Shown in pieces: positions 9,701-17,865 of a stretch of 64,000 nt of DNA. Under the pieces are notes generated by a model. The model was not told where the DNA came from and did no database searches. It saw nothing but the letters and a program-made list of their open reading frames with translations. Origin of the DNA: Mucilaginibacter rubeus. Its GTDB lineage: Bacteria; Bacteroidota; Bacteroidia; Sphingobacteriales; Sphingobacteriaceae. Made by a program: the position numbers and the translations under genes. The stretch covers positions 248,001-312,000 of the forward strand of contig NZ_BMKD01000008.1 of assembly GCF_014643835.1 (NCBI RefSeq), read 5' to 3'. How positions within the stretch are numbered: position 1 is the stretch's first letter; each line of letters starts with the position of its first letter.

Positions 9701-10335
9701 CTGTACAAACCCGCACCGGCGATCCGAATGCTTACTACCAATCAGATGTAAAGGTTGGCCGTTTCAGGTATAAAGACGTAAACGGTGATGGTGTCATTAC
9801 CGATGCCGATCGTACTTTTATCGGTAATCCAAACCCGAAAGTTACTGCCGGTTTAAACCTGGGTGTAAACTATAAAAACTTTGATGCCAGCATATTCCTT
9901 TACGGCTCATTTGGCAATAAACTATGGAACAGCGTTAAATACTGGAGAGACTTCTATGCTTCATTCGGCACAGCAAAAAGCTATACCGCGCTTAACGATT
10001 CATGGACACCAACTCATCAAAATGCAAAGGCACCTATCCAGGAGCTCGACGCATCAACCAGCAGCGGCGCTACACCAAACTCATACTTTGTTGAAAATGG
10101 CACTTATGTGCGCATGCGTAACGCACAGGTTGGCTACACCTTTAACATTGCAGGGCTTAAAAAGGCAGGGATCCAAAAGTTAAGGATCTATGTATCGGCA
10201 ACCAACCTGTTTACTTTAACAGGTTACAGCGGTGTTGATCCTGAACTAAGCGGCAACACCAAAGATTTTGGTATTGACGAGGGTAGCTACGCCAGCCCGC
10301 GCACCTTCATATTCGGAGTTAATTTTTCATTATAA
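6772..10335 (+). CDS. SusC/RagA-family TonB-linked outer-membrane transporter with STN domain
   Basis: The 1187-residue protein has the extended N-terminus common in this clade, with the true signal peptide core around MKLVTVLLLTGIMQI at residue 22. Then come an STN domain (about 48-110, MFKQIEKNSKYTVFYRL), a carboxypeptidase-regulatory-like beta domain (about 130-205, GVVKDINGQPLPGVSVKLRG), a plug domain (about 215-330, VYVVDG-like YVVDGVETYDV and SASIYGARAANGVI) and a large beta-barrel that ends in an aromatic/hydrophobic FGVNFSL strand. It imports glycans with SusD. The STN domain links substrate binding to FecR and the sigma factor. SusD starts 23 bases after its stop. Start chosen at 6772 because the longer leader is conserved in type in such proteins. 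Confidence 0.95.
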   Translation: MINFYRKSALAAGPWQKTIKIMKLVTVLLLTGIMQIHAAAYSQNVYNFSVNNISVKQMFKQIEKNSKYTVFYRLDQVDVDKKINVDVQDAPIETVMQKVLQKQPLTFQVVDDIIIIKPADAKPVVTVTVTGVVKDINGQPLPGVSVKLRGSNLGTVTNVDGKYSLTLPDGSGTLEFGFLGFTTQVIPVNGQTTINVTLLEESKALNEVVVVGYTTQKKKDLTGAVAVVNVKDLNKQASSSVNSQLQGQASGVTVTGSGQPGEEPQVHIRGFNTFGNNTPLYVVDGVETYDVSTLNPNDVETFQVLKDASSASIYGARAANGVIIITTKRGKGKVNIQYDAYYGTQRPKGGNVWNTITPQQMADLKLTAKKNSGDNSIKDALYNPTGTGSAFTLPDYITPAGAKEGDPSVDPSKYYVNPFYTSAADLGNFYRITRANKAGTDWYHELFKSAPMNSHNISLSGSTDNASYLFSLNYFNQQGTLIDTYLKRYTLRSNTTYNVTKHIRVGENLAYSITRQPQVNDGTSHSQVSTNDPDGVIAHALREQPIIPVYDIKGNYAGSYGTGLGDANNPVAIQERTKNNQSTSYRLLGNVFAEADIIPGLTLRTSFGGDIINSNNHSFSFPTYENVENSSTNTYSEGSDNSYTYNWTNTLSYQKVFGKHNVNIVVGTEAVEDHDRYVGGSIQGFYTFDPDYVNLSTGTTNKNTYSGKSNNSLFSEFARLDYTYNDRYLFNATIRRDGSSKFPVDQRYGYFPAFSAGWRISQENFMKNITWLTDLKLRGGWGIMGNQINMGSKDAYVTFSNDIGQSYYPIDGSLNLTPGFYQDQTANPHALWEKDINSNFGFDATLFGGKIAVTADYYRKDIKDLLFNATQLGTAGNGAFPAQNVGKMKTDGLDLSVTGNFRASSDLSFNATGTLTTYNNKVLKVSDDRDYFPGSATSRFDNPITRSQVGHSLGEFYGYQIMGFWNSQAEIDAADKAVQTRTGDPNAYYQSDVKVGRFRYKDVNGDGVITDADRTFIGNPNPKVTAGLNLGVNYKNFDASIFLYGSFGNKLWNSVKYWRDFYASFGTAKSYTALNDSWTPTHQNAKAPIQELDASTSSGATPNSYFVENGTYVRMRNAQVGYTFNIAGLKKAGIQKLRIYVSATNLFTLTGYSGVDPELSGNTKDFGIDEGSYASPRTFIFGVNFSL

Positions 10336-10358
10336 CAGCAATATTTAAACGGATTACA

Positions 10359-12140
10359 ATGAAAGCTAAAAAACTTATTTCCATAGCGCTTTTAAGCACA
10401 CTATCGCTTGGCGCGTGTAAAAAATCATATCTCGATAAGCCTATTAACGGCGCCCTCGAGCCTCAATTTCTCGAAACAGAATCAGGAGCTAATGAACTGC
10501 TTGTAGGTGCATATGCGGTGTTGGATGGTCAGCAGGGCGGCGATGCCGCTGTAGGCGGCGGCGGTGCCTGGGAAGCCTCGCCGGATAACTGGGTATATGG
10601 CGGTGTAGTAGGCGGTGATGCATCAAAAGGCAGTATTGCCGGCGATCAGCAACCGATAGAGCCGATGATGAAATACAACGCAGATGCCAGCAATGGTTTT
10701 TTTGACAGCAAATGGCGGGCCGATTACGAGGGGGTATCACGCACAAACAACACCATCAAAATAACCAATAAGGTTACTTCGATATCAGCCTCAAATAAAA
10801 CTAATATACTGGCACAGGCCCGTTTCTTAAGAGCGCATTATTATTTCGACCTGAAAAAGATGTTCAATAATGTGCCTTATCTTGATGAAACAACAACCGA
10901 CATTAATCAACCTAACAACACAGATATTTGGCCAAAGATTGAAGCGGATTTCAAATTCGCTTACGACAATCTGCCTAATACCCAAACCGAAGTTGGTCGC
11001 GCCAATAAATGGGCTGCCGGTGCATACTTAGGTAAAACATACCTGTACGAGCATAAATATGCTGAAGCAAAGGTTGTATTTGATGCGGTTATTGCGCAGG
11101 GTGTAACTTCCGATGGTAAAAAGTATGCACTTAACGCTAAATTCAACGACAATTTCAGAACAGCTACCAACAACAGCGCCGAATCTGTTTTTGCTGTTCA
11201 GGCTGCTGCCAATACCGATCCTAACGGCCCGTCGCAGGCAAACAACGGCGATATGCTTAACTTTCCGTACGGCAATAGCAGCCCGTTTAGCTGCTGTGGT
11301 TTTTACCAGCCATCAATTGACCTTGTAAATCATTTCCGCACCAATTCAACTACCGGCTTACCATATCTTGACGATTATAACAGTCACGCTATAAAAACAG
11401 ATATGGGCCTGGCATCGGCCGACGATTATACTCCTGACGCCGGCACAATTGATCCGCGCCTTGACTGGACTGCTGGTCGCCGCGGGATCCCTTATCTTGA
11501 CTGGGGCTTACATCCAGGAGCCGACTGGATCCGCGATCAGCAGTACGGCGGCCCTTATTCGCCTATCAAAAACGTTTACGGCCAGGCCGAGCAGGATGTA
11601 AACGGCGATAACACCTCGTGGGCGCCAGGCTCAGGCATCAATTATAACATTATTCGTTACGCCGATGTACTGTTAATGGCCGCTGAGGTCGAAGCACAGG
11701 TTGGGAGCCTGGATAAAGCCGAAAGCTATGTAAACATGGTGCGTAACCGCGCAGCTAACCCCGAAGGTTTTGTACATAAATACAAAGATAACGATGACCC
11801 TACAGCAGGTTTCACCACCCAGGCTGCTGCTAACTATAAGGTTAGCCCTTATCCCGGCGGTGCATTTGCCAATAAGGATTTTGCGCTTAAAGCCATTTAT
11901 TTTGAGCGTAAAATTGAGCTTGCCATGGAAGGGCACCGCTTTTTTGACCTTGTACGCTGGGGCATTGCCGATACTGAGCTTAATGCTTACATAGCATATC
12001 AAAGTACGTTGACCAATGATGTAAAAGGAGGTAAATTCATTAAAGGTAAAAGCGAATATTTCCCGATACCGCTGGTAGAGATTGACTTAAGCGCCAAAGG
12101 TGGTACACCGCAATTGAAACAAAATCCGGGTTATCATTAA
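10359..12140 (+). CDS. SusD/RagB-family glycan-binding lipoprotein
   Basis: The 593-residue protein has a lipoprotein signal (LSTLSLGAC, lipid-attached Cys at residue 20), an N-terminal SusD-like segment with TPR helices (ARFLRAHYYFDLKKMF near 150) and the C-terminal RagB/SusD domain (NIIRYADVLLMAAEVEAQ near 428, IYFERKIELAMEGHRFFDLVRWG near 513 in two overlapping pieces). It sits on the outer surface as the lid of the SusC transporter and binds the glycan. It is in one operon with susC (23-base gap). A strong hairpin at 12213-12246 follows, so the core operon probably ends there. Confidence 0.95.
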   Translation: MKAKKLISIALLSTLSLGACKKSYLDKPINGALEPQFLETESGANELLVGAYAVLDGQQGGDAAVGGGGAWEASPDNWVYGGVVGGDASKGSIAGDQQPIEPMMKYNADASNGFFDSKWRADYEGVSRTNNTIKITNKVTSISASNKTNILAQARFLRAHYYFDLKKMFNNVPYLDETTTDINQPNNTDIWPKIEADFKFAYDNLPNTQTEVGRANKWAAGAYLGKTYLYEHKYAEAKVVFDAVIAQGVTSDGKKYALNAKFNDNFRTATNNSAESVFAVQAAANTDPNGPSQANNGDMLNFPYGNSSPFSCCGFYQPSIDLVNHFRTNSTTGLPYLDDYNSHAIKTDMGLASADDYTPDAGTIDPRLDWTAGRRGIPYLDWGLHPGADWIRDQQYGGPYSPIKNVYGQAEQDVNGDNTSWAPGSGINYNIIRYADVLLMAAEVEAQVGSLDKAESYVNMVRNRAANPEGFVHKYKDNDDPTAGFTTQAAANYKVSPYPGGAFANKDFALKAIYFERKIELAMEGHRFFDLVRWGIADTELNAYIAYQSTLTNDVKGGKFIKGKSEYFPIPLVEIDLSAKGGTPQLKQNPGYH

Positions 12141-12212
12141 TTAAAGCTAAAAGCAAAACGCGCAAAGCCGAAAGCTATTAAACTGGCGGCATTCGGTTTT
12201 GTAATGGCTTAT

Positions 12213-12253
12213 AACTTACCGGGACAATATGCATTCCCGGTAAGTTTATTATA
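12213..12253 (+). terminator. terminator after susD
   Basis: A perfect 12-base stem, aacttaccggga at 12213-12224 and tcccggtaagtt at 12235-12246, encloses a 10-base loop and is followed by tattatatt. It is 73 bases after the SusD stop and 64 bases before the acyltransferase start. It could be a terminator or a transcript-stabilising attenuator that lowers expression of the genes behind it. Confidence 0.75.
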
Positions 12254-12309
12254 TTGCCTTAACATCCCTGCTTCTGAAAAGCTGATTATAAACATTTTTA
12301 AACCCATTT

Positions 12310-13440
12310 ATGGACAAATCATCATCGCGGTTTTTATCGCTGGATGTATTTCGTGGCATGACTTTATGCTTCATGATCATTGTAAATACGCCGGGCAGCG
12401 GAGCAGCCCCTTTTTCGCCACTTGAACATGCCGCATGGCATGGCTTCACCCCAACCGATCTTGTGTTCCCTTCTTTTCTGTTTGCAGTAGGCAACGCCAT
12501 GAGCTTTTCAATGAAACGCTACCAGGAAATGGGCAACTCGGCTGTGCTAAGCAAAATTTTCAGGCGTACCCTGCTCATATTTTTAATAGGTTACCTCATG
12601 TACTGGTTCCCTTTCTTTTCAACAGGCGGCGGACAGTTTCATCTAAAACCAATTACTCATACCCGCATTATGGGGGTTTTGCAGCGCATTGCCCTGTGTT
12701 ATTGTTTTGCCTCGCTCATGATTCATTTTCTGTCAAAACGTTCGGTTTTCATTTTATCGGGGTTATTTCTGGTGATCTACTGGATCATCCTGCTGGTGTA
12801 TGGTAACCCTGCCGATCCGCTGAGCATGACCGGCAATGCAGGCATTTATCTTGATAAATTTTTATTCGGCCCTGATCATTTATATCATGGCGAAGGCATT
12901 CCCTTCGATCCGGAAGGCGTATTGAGCACCCTGCCTGCCATTGTAAATGTGGTGGTTGGTTACTATGCAGGTAAATTCATTCAGCAAAAAGGGAAGGGAT
13001 ATGATACTACTACTAAACTGCTGTTAACAGGCTGCCTGTTCATCTTCCTGGCCTTATGCTGGAACATGGTTTTCCCGATCAATAAAAAACTGTGGACAAG
13101 CTCATTTGTACTGGTAACTACCGGGCTTGACCTGGTGATCTTGTCGGCATTGATTTATGCCCTGGAAATCAATAATTGGAATAAAGGCAACTGGGCCCGT
13201 TTTTTCACCACCATGGGGAAAAATCCGCTGCCTATTTATGTACTATCCGAAATACTGCTGATCCCGGTAAGTATGATCATGATAAGCGGAACCAACGCTG
13301 TCGATTGGATCAACACCGCTTTTTACCAGGCTATAGCGCCCGGCCCGATTGGATCATTGCTATTCGCCATCAGCTTTATGATGATTTGCTGGCTGGTTGC
13401 CTATATCCTTGATAAGCGGAATATCTATATCAGAGTGTGA
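12310..13440 (+). CDS. nagX: NagX-like membrane acyltransferase (DUF5009 / HGSNAT-related, COG4299)
   Basis: The 376-residue polytopic protein (about ten hydrophobic segments) begins with the hallmark SLDVFRGMTLCFMI near residue 10 and contains HAAWHGFTPTDLVFPSFLF near 39-57. This is the N-terminal motif, with its conserved His and Asp, of the heparan-alpha-glucosaminide acetyltransferase-like family. In Bacteroidota these proteins often lie in GlcNAc or chitin catabolic clusters and are called NagX. The position between SusCD and a GH20 hexosaminidase supports that use. The precise reaction, perhaps (de)acetylation or movement of GlcNAc across the inner membrane, is not settled. It lies on the same strand as SusCD but behind a hairpin. 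Confidence 0.85.
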   Translation: MDKSSSRFLSLDVFRGMTLCFMIIVNTPGSGAAPFSPLEHAAWHGFTPTDLVFPSFLFAVGNAMSFSMKRYQEMGNSAVLSKIFRRTLLIFLIGYLMYWFPFFSTGGGQFHLKPITHTRIMGVLQRIALCYCFASLMIHFLSKRSVFILSGLFLVIYWIILLVYGNPADPLSMTGNAGIYLDKFLFGPDHLYHGEGIPFDPEGVLSTLPAIVNVVVGYYAGKFIQQKGKGYDTTTKLLLTGCLFIFLALCWNMVFPINKKLWTSSFVLVTTGLDLVILSALIYALEINNWNKGNWARFFTTMGKNPLPIYVLSEILLIPVSMIMISGTNAVDWINTAFYQAIAPGPIGSLLFAISFMMICWLVAYILDKRNIYIRV

Positions 13441-13513
13441 TTTGGAATGTCGGATTTCGGATGTTTGATTTCGGATTTTTTGGGTTTCATCGATTGATTT
13501 TTGATTTCACCGA

Positions 13514-13613
13514 TTTTGTCTGAACAGGAATTTAAGGAATTAAGTAATTACAGAACGCTCTGCAAATTCAAAAAAGAATCTAAAAATTCCTTTAAAATTT
13601 GAGTTCAGACAAT
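13514..13613. repeat. TTGTCTGAA-type imperfect inverted repeat
   Basis: The left arm starts at 13514 (tttgtctgaacaggaattta) and the right arm ends at 13613 (tcctttaaaattt, then gagttcagacaat). They are imperfect complements of each other. A related left arm occurs at 54658-54690 (attgtctgaatcagaattta). The rest of the 278-base gap between nagX and the GH20 gene is AT-rich with repeated gatttcgg words, and no gene is visible. Confidence 0.65.
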
Positions 13614-13718
13614 ATCCTGGTCATCCTCAAATCCTAAAAATCATGGGTCAAAAAATACACTTCTTAATATTATTTAAAAAGTTTAATTTGCGTACATCCA
13701 ATTAAATAACAATTCTTT

Positions 13719-15626
13719 ATGAAGAGATTATCCTTATTGCTTTGCGGCTGTATGGCACACCTGCTTTCTGCGGCCCAAACAACCAAACCGGCGCTCGCGC
13801 TTATCCCGCAGCCGGTAAAAGTTACCCAAACTACCGGCCAGTTTGTATTGCCCAAAACGGTTGTTGTAGAAGCCGGTTCTTCGGCTGATGTGGCAAACGT
13901 TACCGCCTATCTTAAAAGAAAGCTATCTACAGCTACAGGTGTATTCATCACCGTAAAAAGTACTGCGCCAACTGCGCCTATCAGGCTGATTCTAAATAAA
14001 ACAGCCGATACCGTACTCAAAACCGAAGGCTATAAACTATCCGTAACTCCTAAAAAAGTAGTGATCCGTGCTAATGATGCCGCGGGATTATTTTATGGCG
14101 TACAAACGTTTTTCCAGCTGTTGCCTAAAGAAATTGAAGGACTGGAAGTAGCCAAAGGCGTAAAATGGACTGCACCCGCGGTTGAAATTACCGACTATCC
14201 AAGGTTTGGCTGGAGAGGCCTGATGTTTGATGTATCCCGTCACTTTTTTACCAAAGCCGAGGTTAAGCAATACATCGATGCCATGGTTAAGTATAAATTT
14301 AACCTGCTGCATTTACACCTTACCGATGATGAAGGCTGGCGAGTGGAGATCAAAAGCCTGCCAAGATTAACCGAAGTAGGATCGCACAACGTTAAAAAAG
14401 TAGGGCAGTTTGGTACGTTTACTCCACCTGCGGCAGATGAGCCACGTACCTATGGCGGTTTTTATACCCAGGAAGATATCAAAGAGTTGGTACAGTACGC
14501 CAAGGACAGGTTTGTGAACATCCTGCCCGAAATTGACGTTCCCGGCCATAGCCTTGCTGCGATAGTTGCCTATCCCGAGCTTTCATGCACACCAGGCGCC
14601 GATAAATACGTAGTAAACTCGGGCGAACCTTTCATGGATTGGAGCGGTCCGCATAACCGCGCTATTGTCGACAATACCCTTTGCCCGGCCAATGAAGCTG
14701 TTTATACTTTTATGGATAAGGTAGTTACCGAAATTGCGCAGTTGTTCCCCTTTGGCTATATCCATTTAGGGGGCGATGAGTGCGCCAAAAATTTCTGGGA
14801 GCAAAGCGATGCCATAAAAGCATTAATGGCTAAAGAAAACCTGAAAACGATGAGCGAAGTACAGGCTTATTTCGAAAAGCGACTTGAAAAAATCGTAGAG
14901 TCGAAAGGTAAAAAATTCATGGGTTGGGACGAGATCATTGAGGGCGGTCTGGGCCCTAATGCCGCGGTTATGAGCTGGCGCGGTATCCAGGGTGGCATCA
15001 CTGCCGCTAAAGCAGGTCATGAGGTGGTCATGAGCCCAACCACATTCGCTTACCTTGATTATATGCAAAGCGACCGTGTGAACGAAACAAAGATTTATGC
15101 CACACTTCGCCTTAACAAAACCTATTCATGGGAGCCTGTACCGGATAGCGTTGATGCGCGCCTTATTAAAGGCGGCCAGGCCAACTTATGGACCGAGCAG
15201 GTATACAACATCCGGCAGGCCGAATATATGACCTGGCCACGCGGTATGGCTATTGCCGAAGATGTATGGTCGCCAAAAGGCCCTAAAAACTGGGATGGAT
15301 TTTTCGGCAGGGTAGAGAAACATTTCCCGCGCTTTGATGAAGCCGAAACCAAAATAGCCCCAAGTGCTTACGACCCCTCATTTGATGCGGTGTTGAATCC
15401 TGACAGCACGTTAAAAATTACACTGACAAACGAGGTAAACGGGCTGGACACTTATTACAGCTTTGACAACTCGTTCCCCGACAGGTTTTATCCTAAGTAC
15501 ACTGCGCCGATAGATGCCCCTAAAGATGCTACTACATTAAGGGTGATCACTTATCGTGGTAAAAAGCCAATAGGCCGTATGGTTACCATGCCATTGGCCG
15601 AGTTGAAGAGCAGGATTAAGAAATAA
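13719..15626 (+). CDS. GH20 beta-N-acetylhexosaminidase
   Basis: The 635-residue protein has a signal peptide (about 1-19, ending SAAQ), an N-terminal GH20b-type domain (about 27-150), the GH20 TIM barrel from about 160 (YPRFGWRGLMFDVSRHFF) to about 510, and a C-terminal beta domain (about 550-635). The catalytic Asp-Glu pair is visible in YIHLGGDECAKNFW near residue 350, and HLHLTDDEGWRVEIK near 198 is the other conserved motif. It releases terminal GlcNAc or GalNAc from glycans in the periplasm or at the surface. The position behind SusCD and NagX fits degradation of chitin fragments or GlcNAc-capped glycans. A strong terminator follows at 15646-15674. Confidence 0.95.
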   Translation: MKRLSLLLCGCMAHLLSAAQTTKPALALIPQPVKVTQTTGQFVLPKTVVVEAGSSADVANVTAYLKRKLSTATGVFITVKSTAPTAPIRLILNKTADTVLKTEGYKLSVTPKKVVIRANDAAGLFYGVQTFFQLLPKEIEGLEVAKGVKWTAPAVEITDYPRFGWRGLMFDVSRHFFTKAEVKQYIDAMVKYKFNLLHLHLTDDEGWRVEIKSLPRLTEVGSHNVKKVGQFGTFTPPAADEPRTYGGFYTQEDIKELVQYAKDRFVNILPEIDVPGHSLAAIVAYPELSCTPGADKYVVNSGEPFMDWSGPHNRAIVDNTLCPANEAVYTFMDKVVTEIAQLFPFGYIHLGGDECAKNFWEQSDAIKALMAKENLKTMSEVQAYFEKRLEKIVESKGKKFMGWDEIIEGGLGPNAAVMSWRGIQGGITAAKAGHEVVMSPTTFAYLDYMQSDRVNETKIYATLRLNKTYSWEPVPDSVDARLIKGGQANLWTEQVYNIRQAEYMTWPRGMAIAEDVWSPKGPKNWDGFFGRVEKHFPRFDEAETKIAPSAYDPSFDAVLNPDSTLKITLTNEVNGLDTYYSFDNSFPDRFYPKYTAPIDAPKDATTLRVITYRGKKPIGRMVTMPLAELKSRIKK

Positions 15627-15645
15627 GAGTTATTTATAAATGGAA

Positions 15646-15674
15646 AAGCCCTCCGATTTAGTTTCGGAGGGCTT
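15646..15674 (+). terminator. terminator after the GH20 gene
   Basis: A perfect 11-base stem, aagccctccga at 15646-15656 and tcggagggctt at 15664-15674, has a 7-base loop. It starts 20 bases after the GH20 stop. A-rich and T-rich flanks would allow it to act on either strand. Confidence 0.85.
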
Positions 15675-15706
15675 TCGTGTTTAAGTACGCTTATACTATC
15701 GCCAAC

Positions 15707-15900
15707 GCTCGGCTCCAGCCGAGTGTTTACTATCAAACGGCCTCTGGCCGCCGAAGTTCTGTTATTTCTTGCGCTCGTTTGCAACGAGCGCTTAATATGG
15801 TTCGGCGATTGTATCGCGGATATCGCATTACAAACGAGCGCAAGGTATTTTCGCTTCGGCCAGAGGCCGCTTAAAAATTGCCACTCGGCTGGAGCCGAGC
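15707..15900. repeat. 194-base mirror-symmetric array of nested palindromes
   Basis: Three arm pairs are nested around one centre near 15804: 15707-15723 with 15884-15900 (gctcggctccagccgag and its complement), 15738-15750 with 15857-15869 (cggcctctggccg), and 15769-15781 with 15831-15843 (ttgcgctcgtttg). The left arms start exactly 31 bases apart. The outer two arm pairs are each themselves palindromic, and the inner pair on the left is part of a 21-base palindrome at 15771-15791. No convincing gene lies in the 304-base gap between the GH20 and aminopeptidase genes; the short open frames here only follow the repeat. Confidence 0.8.
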
Positions 15901-15930
15901 GGCGGCGGGCTTTTTCTATTGGCTTTATTT

Positions 15931-17547
15931 TTATTTCAGCTCCGGAAATTTAGCTGCTTCAAAAATGCTTTTCTCAGTCGCAGCTTTTTCAACATCCTGC
16001 CATTTGCGCGGCGCATCTATCGATAGGATTGTGCCCTTGTCTTTACCAATTTGTACGTCATCTTCAATACGTACGCCAATATTCCACCATTTTTTATCGC
16101 AGGGGCTTCCGGCAGGTATATAGATCCCCGGCTCAACGGTGATCACCCAATTCTCTTCCAAATTACCGCGGCCGCCTTTGTCATGCACATCAAGCCCCAA
16201 ATGGTGCGAACAGCCATGCGGATAATATTTGCGCACTTCTGATGCGTCCTTGATAATACCGAGTTTAATCAGTCCGGCCGATAATACTTCTACCGATTTT
16301 TGCTCAAGACTGGCATAGGGCACACCGGCTTTACACAATTTAAAAATCTCTTCCTGTGCGTCGTATACCAATTGATAAATAGCCTTTTGCTCTTCGGTAA
16401 ATTTGCCGTTAGCCGGTACGGTGCGGGTAACGTCGGCAGAATAACCGTGGTACTCCGCACCAACATCCATCAGCAGCAACTGGTTATTGATTTTTGTGGC
16501 CGAGTTTTCTTCATAATGCAGGATACAGCCATTAGCGCCTGCACCTACAATTGGTGGATATCCCTCGTCTTCTGCTCCGTATCTTTTATGCACGTAGGTC
16601 ATGATGCCTTCAACCTCGCGCTCGCTCATATTGGGTTTTACCGATTTCATTACTTCCAGATGGGCAAGGCTTGAGATCTCAACCGCTTTTTTCAACACAG
16701 CTATTTCTTCGGGTGTTTTTACGCCCCGCAGCTTTGAAGTAAATTCAGCATATCCGGTGTTACCGCCGTAGGTTGTGCCAATCTTTGCCTTAACATCGGC
16801 AAGCGTTGCAGAATCGGGTTTGGCCACCAATTGTTGTATAAGCGGATTATTCTTGTGATCCTCATCTGCAAACTTATCTTTAAAATAAGTCATGAAACGG
16901 GTTAAATTTTGAGGAGTAACCATTCTTGCTATCAAATTAAGATCACTCATAACCTGCCTGTTTGTTTCCGTTATGCCAGCCTTATTTTTAAAAGCTGCGA
17001 TCAGTTTTTTTAGCTCGCCGGTCGATCCATCGCCGGTAACATCTTCGGGCAGTGCATCATAATACACATTGGCAAACCTTTTAAAATCAACGGGGAATTT
17101 CGCGAAATCCTCGCTGTTGTAAGCCCGCTTAAAACCAAGCTGCGATTTAGCGCCTTCAACACCCAAACGCCTGCCTGTCCACTGCTCACGACCGGCATCC
17201 CGGTGACGTACAAATAGCACCTCATTATAGCTGCTGTCGCCCACAGCCTGCATCTCTTTAAATACCAACAACACCGAGTTGGGTTCTTTATATCCTGAAA
17301 AATAATACAGGTCGGGATTAGGATGATAAACGTAGTTAACATCGTTCGAAAACACCTGTTCAGGGTACGAGAAGATCACCATCACCGAATTGGCGGGCAT
17401 CAGGTTGCGCAGGGCCTGTCGCCTTCCGGCATGAAATTCATTGCTTAAATAATCGGTGGGTAAGTTTTCGGCGGTTTGTCCGAAACAGCGGCTGCCGCCG
17501 CCCAGGGCAAGTAAAATTACTAATGCCCGAAAAATTGATCGCGTCAT
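15931..17547 (-). CDS. Xaa-Pro aminopeptidase (aminopeptidase P, M24B)
   Basis: The 538-residue protein has a signal peptide (about 1-23), an N-terminal AMP_N domain (from about 30, SNEFHAGRRQALRNLMP) and a C-terminal pita-bread M24 domain. The five metal ligands are visible: Asp in LLMDVGAEYHGYSADVTR near 355-370 (two Asp), His in PHGCSHHLGLDVHD near 445, Glu in VEPGIYIP near 473 and Glu in GVRIEDDVQIG near 496. It removes an N-terminal residue preceding proline from peptides, here in the periplasm. It stands alone, convergent with the GH20 gene, with a repeat between. Confidence 0.93.
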   Translation of the reverse strand: MTRSIFRALVILLALGGGSRCFGQTAENLPTDYLSNEFHAGRRQALRNLMPANSVMVIFSYPEQVFSNDVNYVYHPNPDLYYFSGYKEPNSVLLVFKEMQAVGDSSYNEVLFVRHRDAGREQWTGRRLGVEGAKSQLGFKRAYNSEDFAKFPVDFKRFANVYYDALPEDVTGDGSTGELKKLIAAFKNKAGITETNRQVMSDLNLIARMVTPQNLTRFMTYFKDKFADEDHKNNPLIQQLVAKPDSATLADVKAKIGTTYGGNTGYAEFTSKLRGVKTPEEIAVLKKAVEISSLAHLEVMKSVKPNMSEREVEGIMTYVHKRYGAEDEGYPPIVGAGANGCILHYEENSATKINNQLLLMDVGAEYHGYSADVTRTVPANGKFTEEQKAIYQLVYDAQEEIFKLCKAGVPYASLEQKSVEVLSAGLIKLGIIKDASEVRKYYPHGCSHHLGLDVHDKGGRGNLEENWVITVEPGIYIPAGSPCDKKWWNIGVRIEDDVQIGKDKGTILSIDAPRKWQDVEKAATEKSIFEAAKFPELK

Positions 17548-17721
17548 AATGATAAAGGAATAATGTCAGTCAAAAAAACGGTTTAAGATACTAAATATCA
17601 GGGATTATCATGCTCACCCTTTTAGGGGGAAAAGATTGATGTGCAAATGAAAAGATTTCAGATGTGCAAATTATCAACGACAATATCAACGCTGAAACCA
17701 CAATGGCTACAAAAAACCAAC

Positions 17722-17850
17722 TATGTCATTGCGAGGAGCGGCCCGGGTTTGTGCCTGGGGCGACGTGGCAATCTCGTCGCATAGACAGCAAACCGGCATG
17801 GCGAATAGCATTAGCTATGAGATTGCCGCGCTATCGCTCGCAATGACATA
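17722..17850. repeat. 129-base GTCATTGCGAG element with perfect 14-base terminal inverted repeats
   Basis: The ends are tatgtcattgcgag (17722-17735) and ctcgcaatgacata (17837-17850), which are exact complements. The interior is more GC-rich than the flanks and contains further complementary parts. Related copies lie at 30914-30990 and 42182-42276. It looks like a small non-autonomous palindromic element and may carry a TA at each end. A 60-codon open frame across it has no support. The rest of the 318-base gap between the aminopeptidase and GH43 genes is AT-rich with nothing recognised. Confidence 0.8.
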
Positions 17851-17865
17851 TTAAATTTGAACGAT

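Noticed and set aside
15677-15953. Two overlapping short open frames between the GH20 and aminopeptidase genes
   Set aside because: They are made by the nested palindromes and run into the aminopeptidase gene on the other strand.
17664-17846. 60-codon open frame across the GTCATTGCGAG element
   Set aside because: It follows the palindromic element, is rich in Arg and Pro without a domain pattern, and changes completely between copies of the element.
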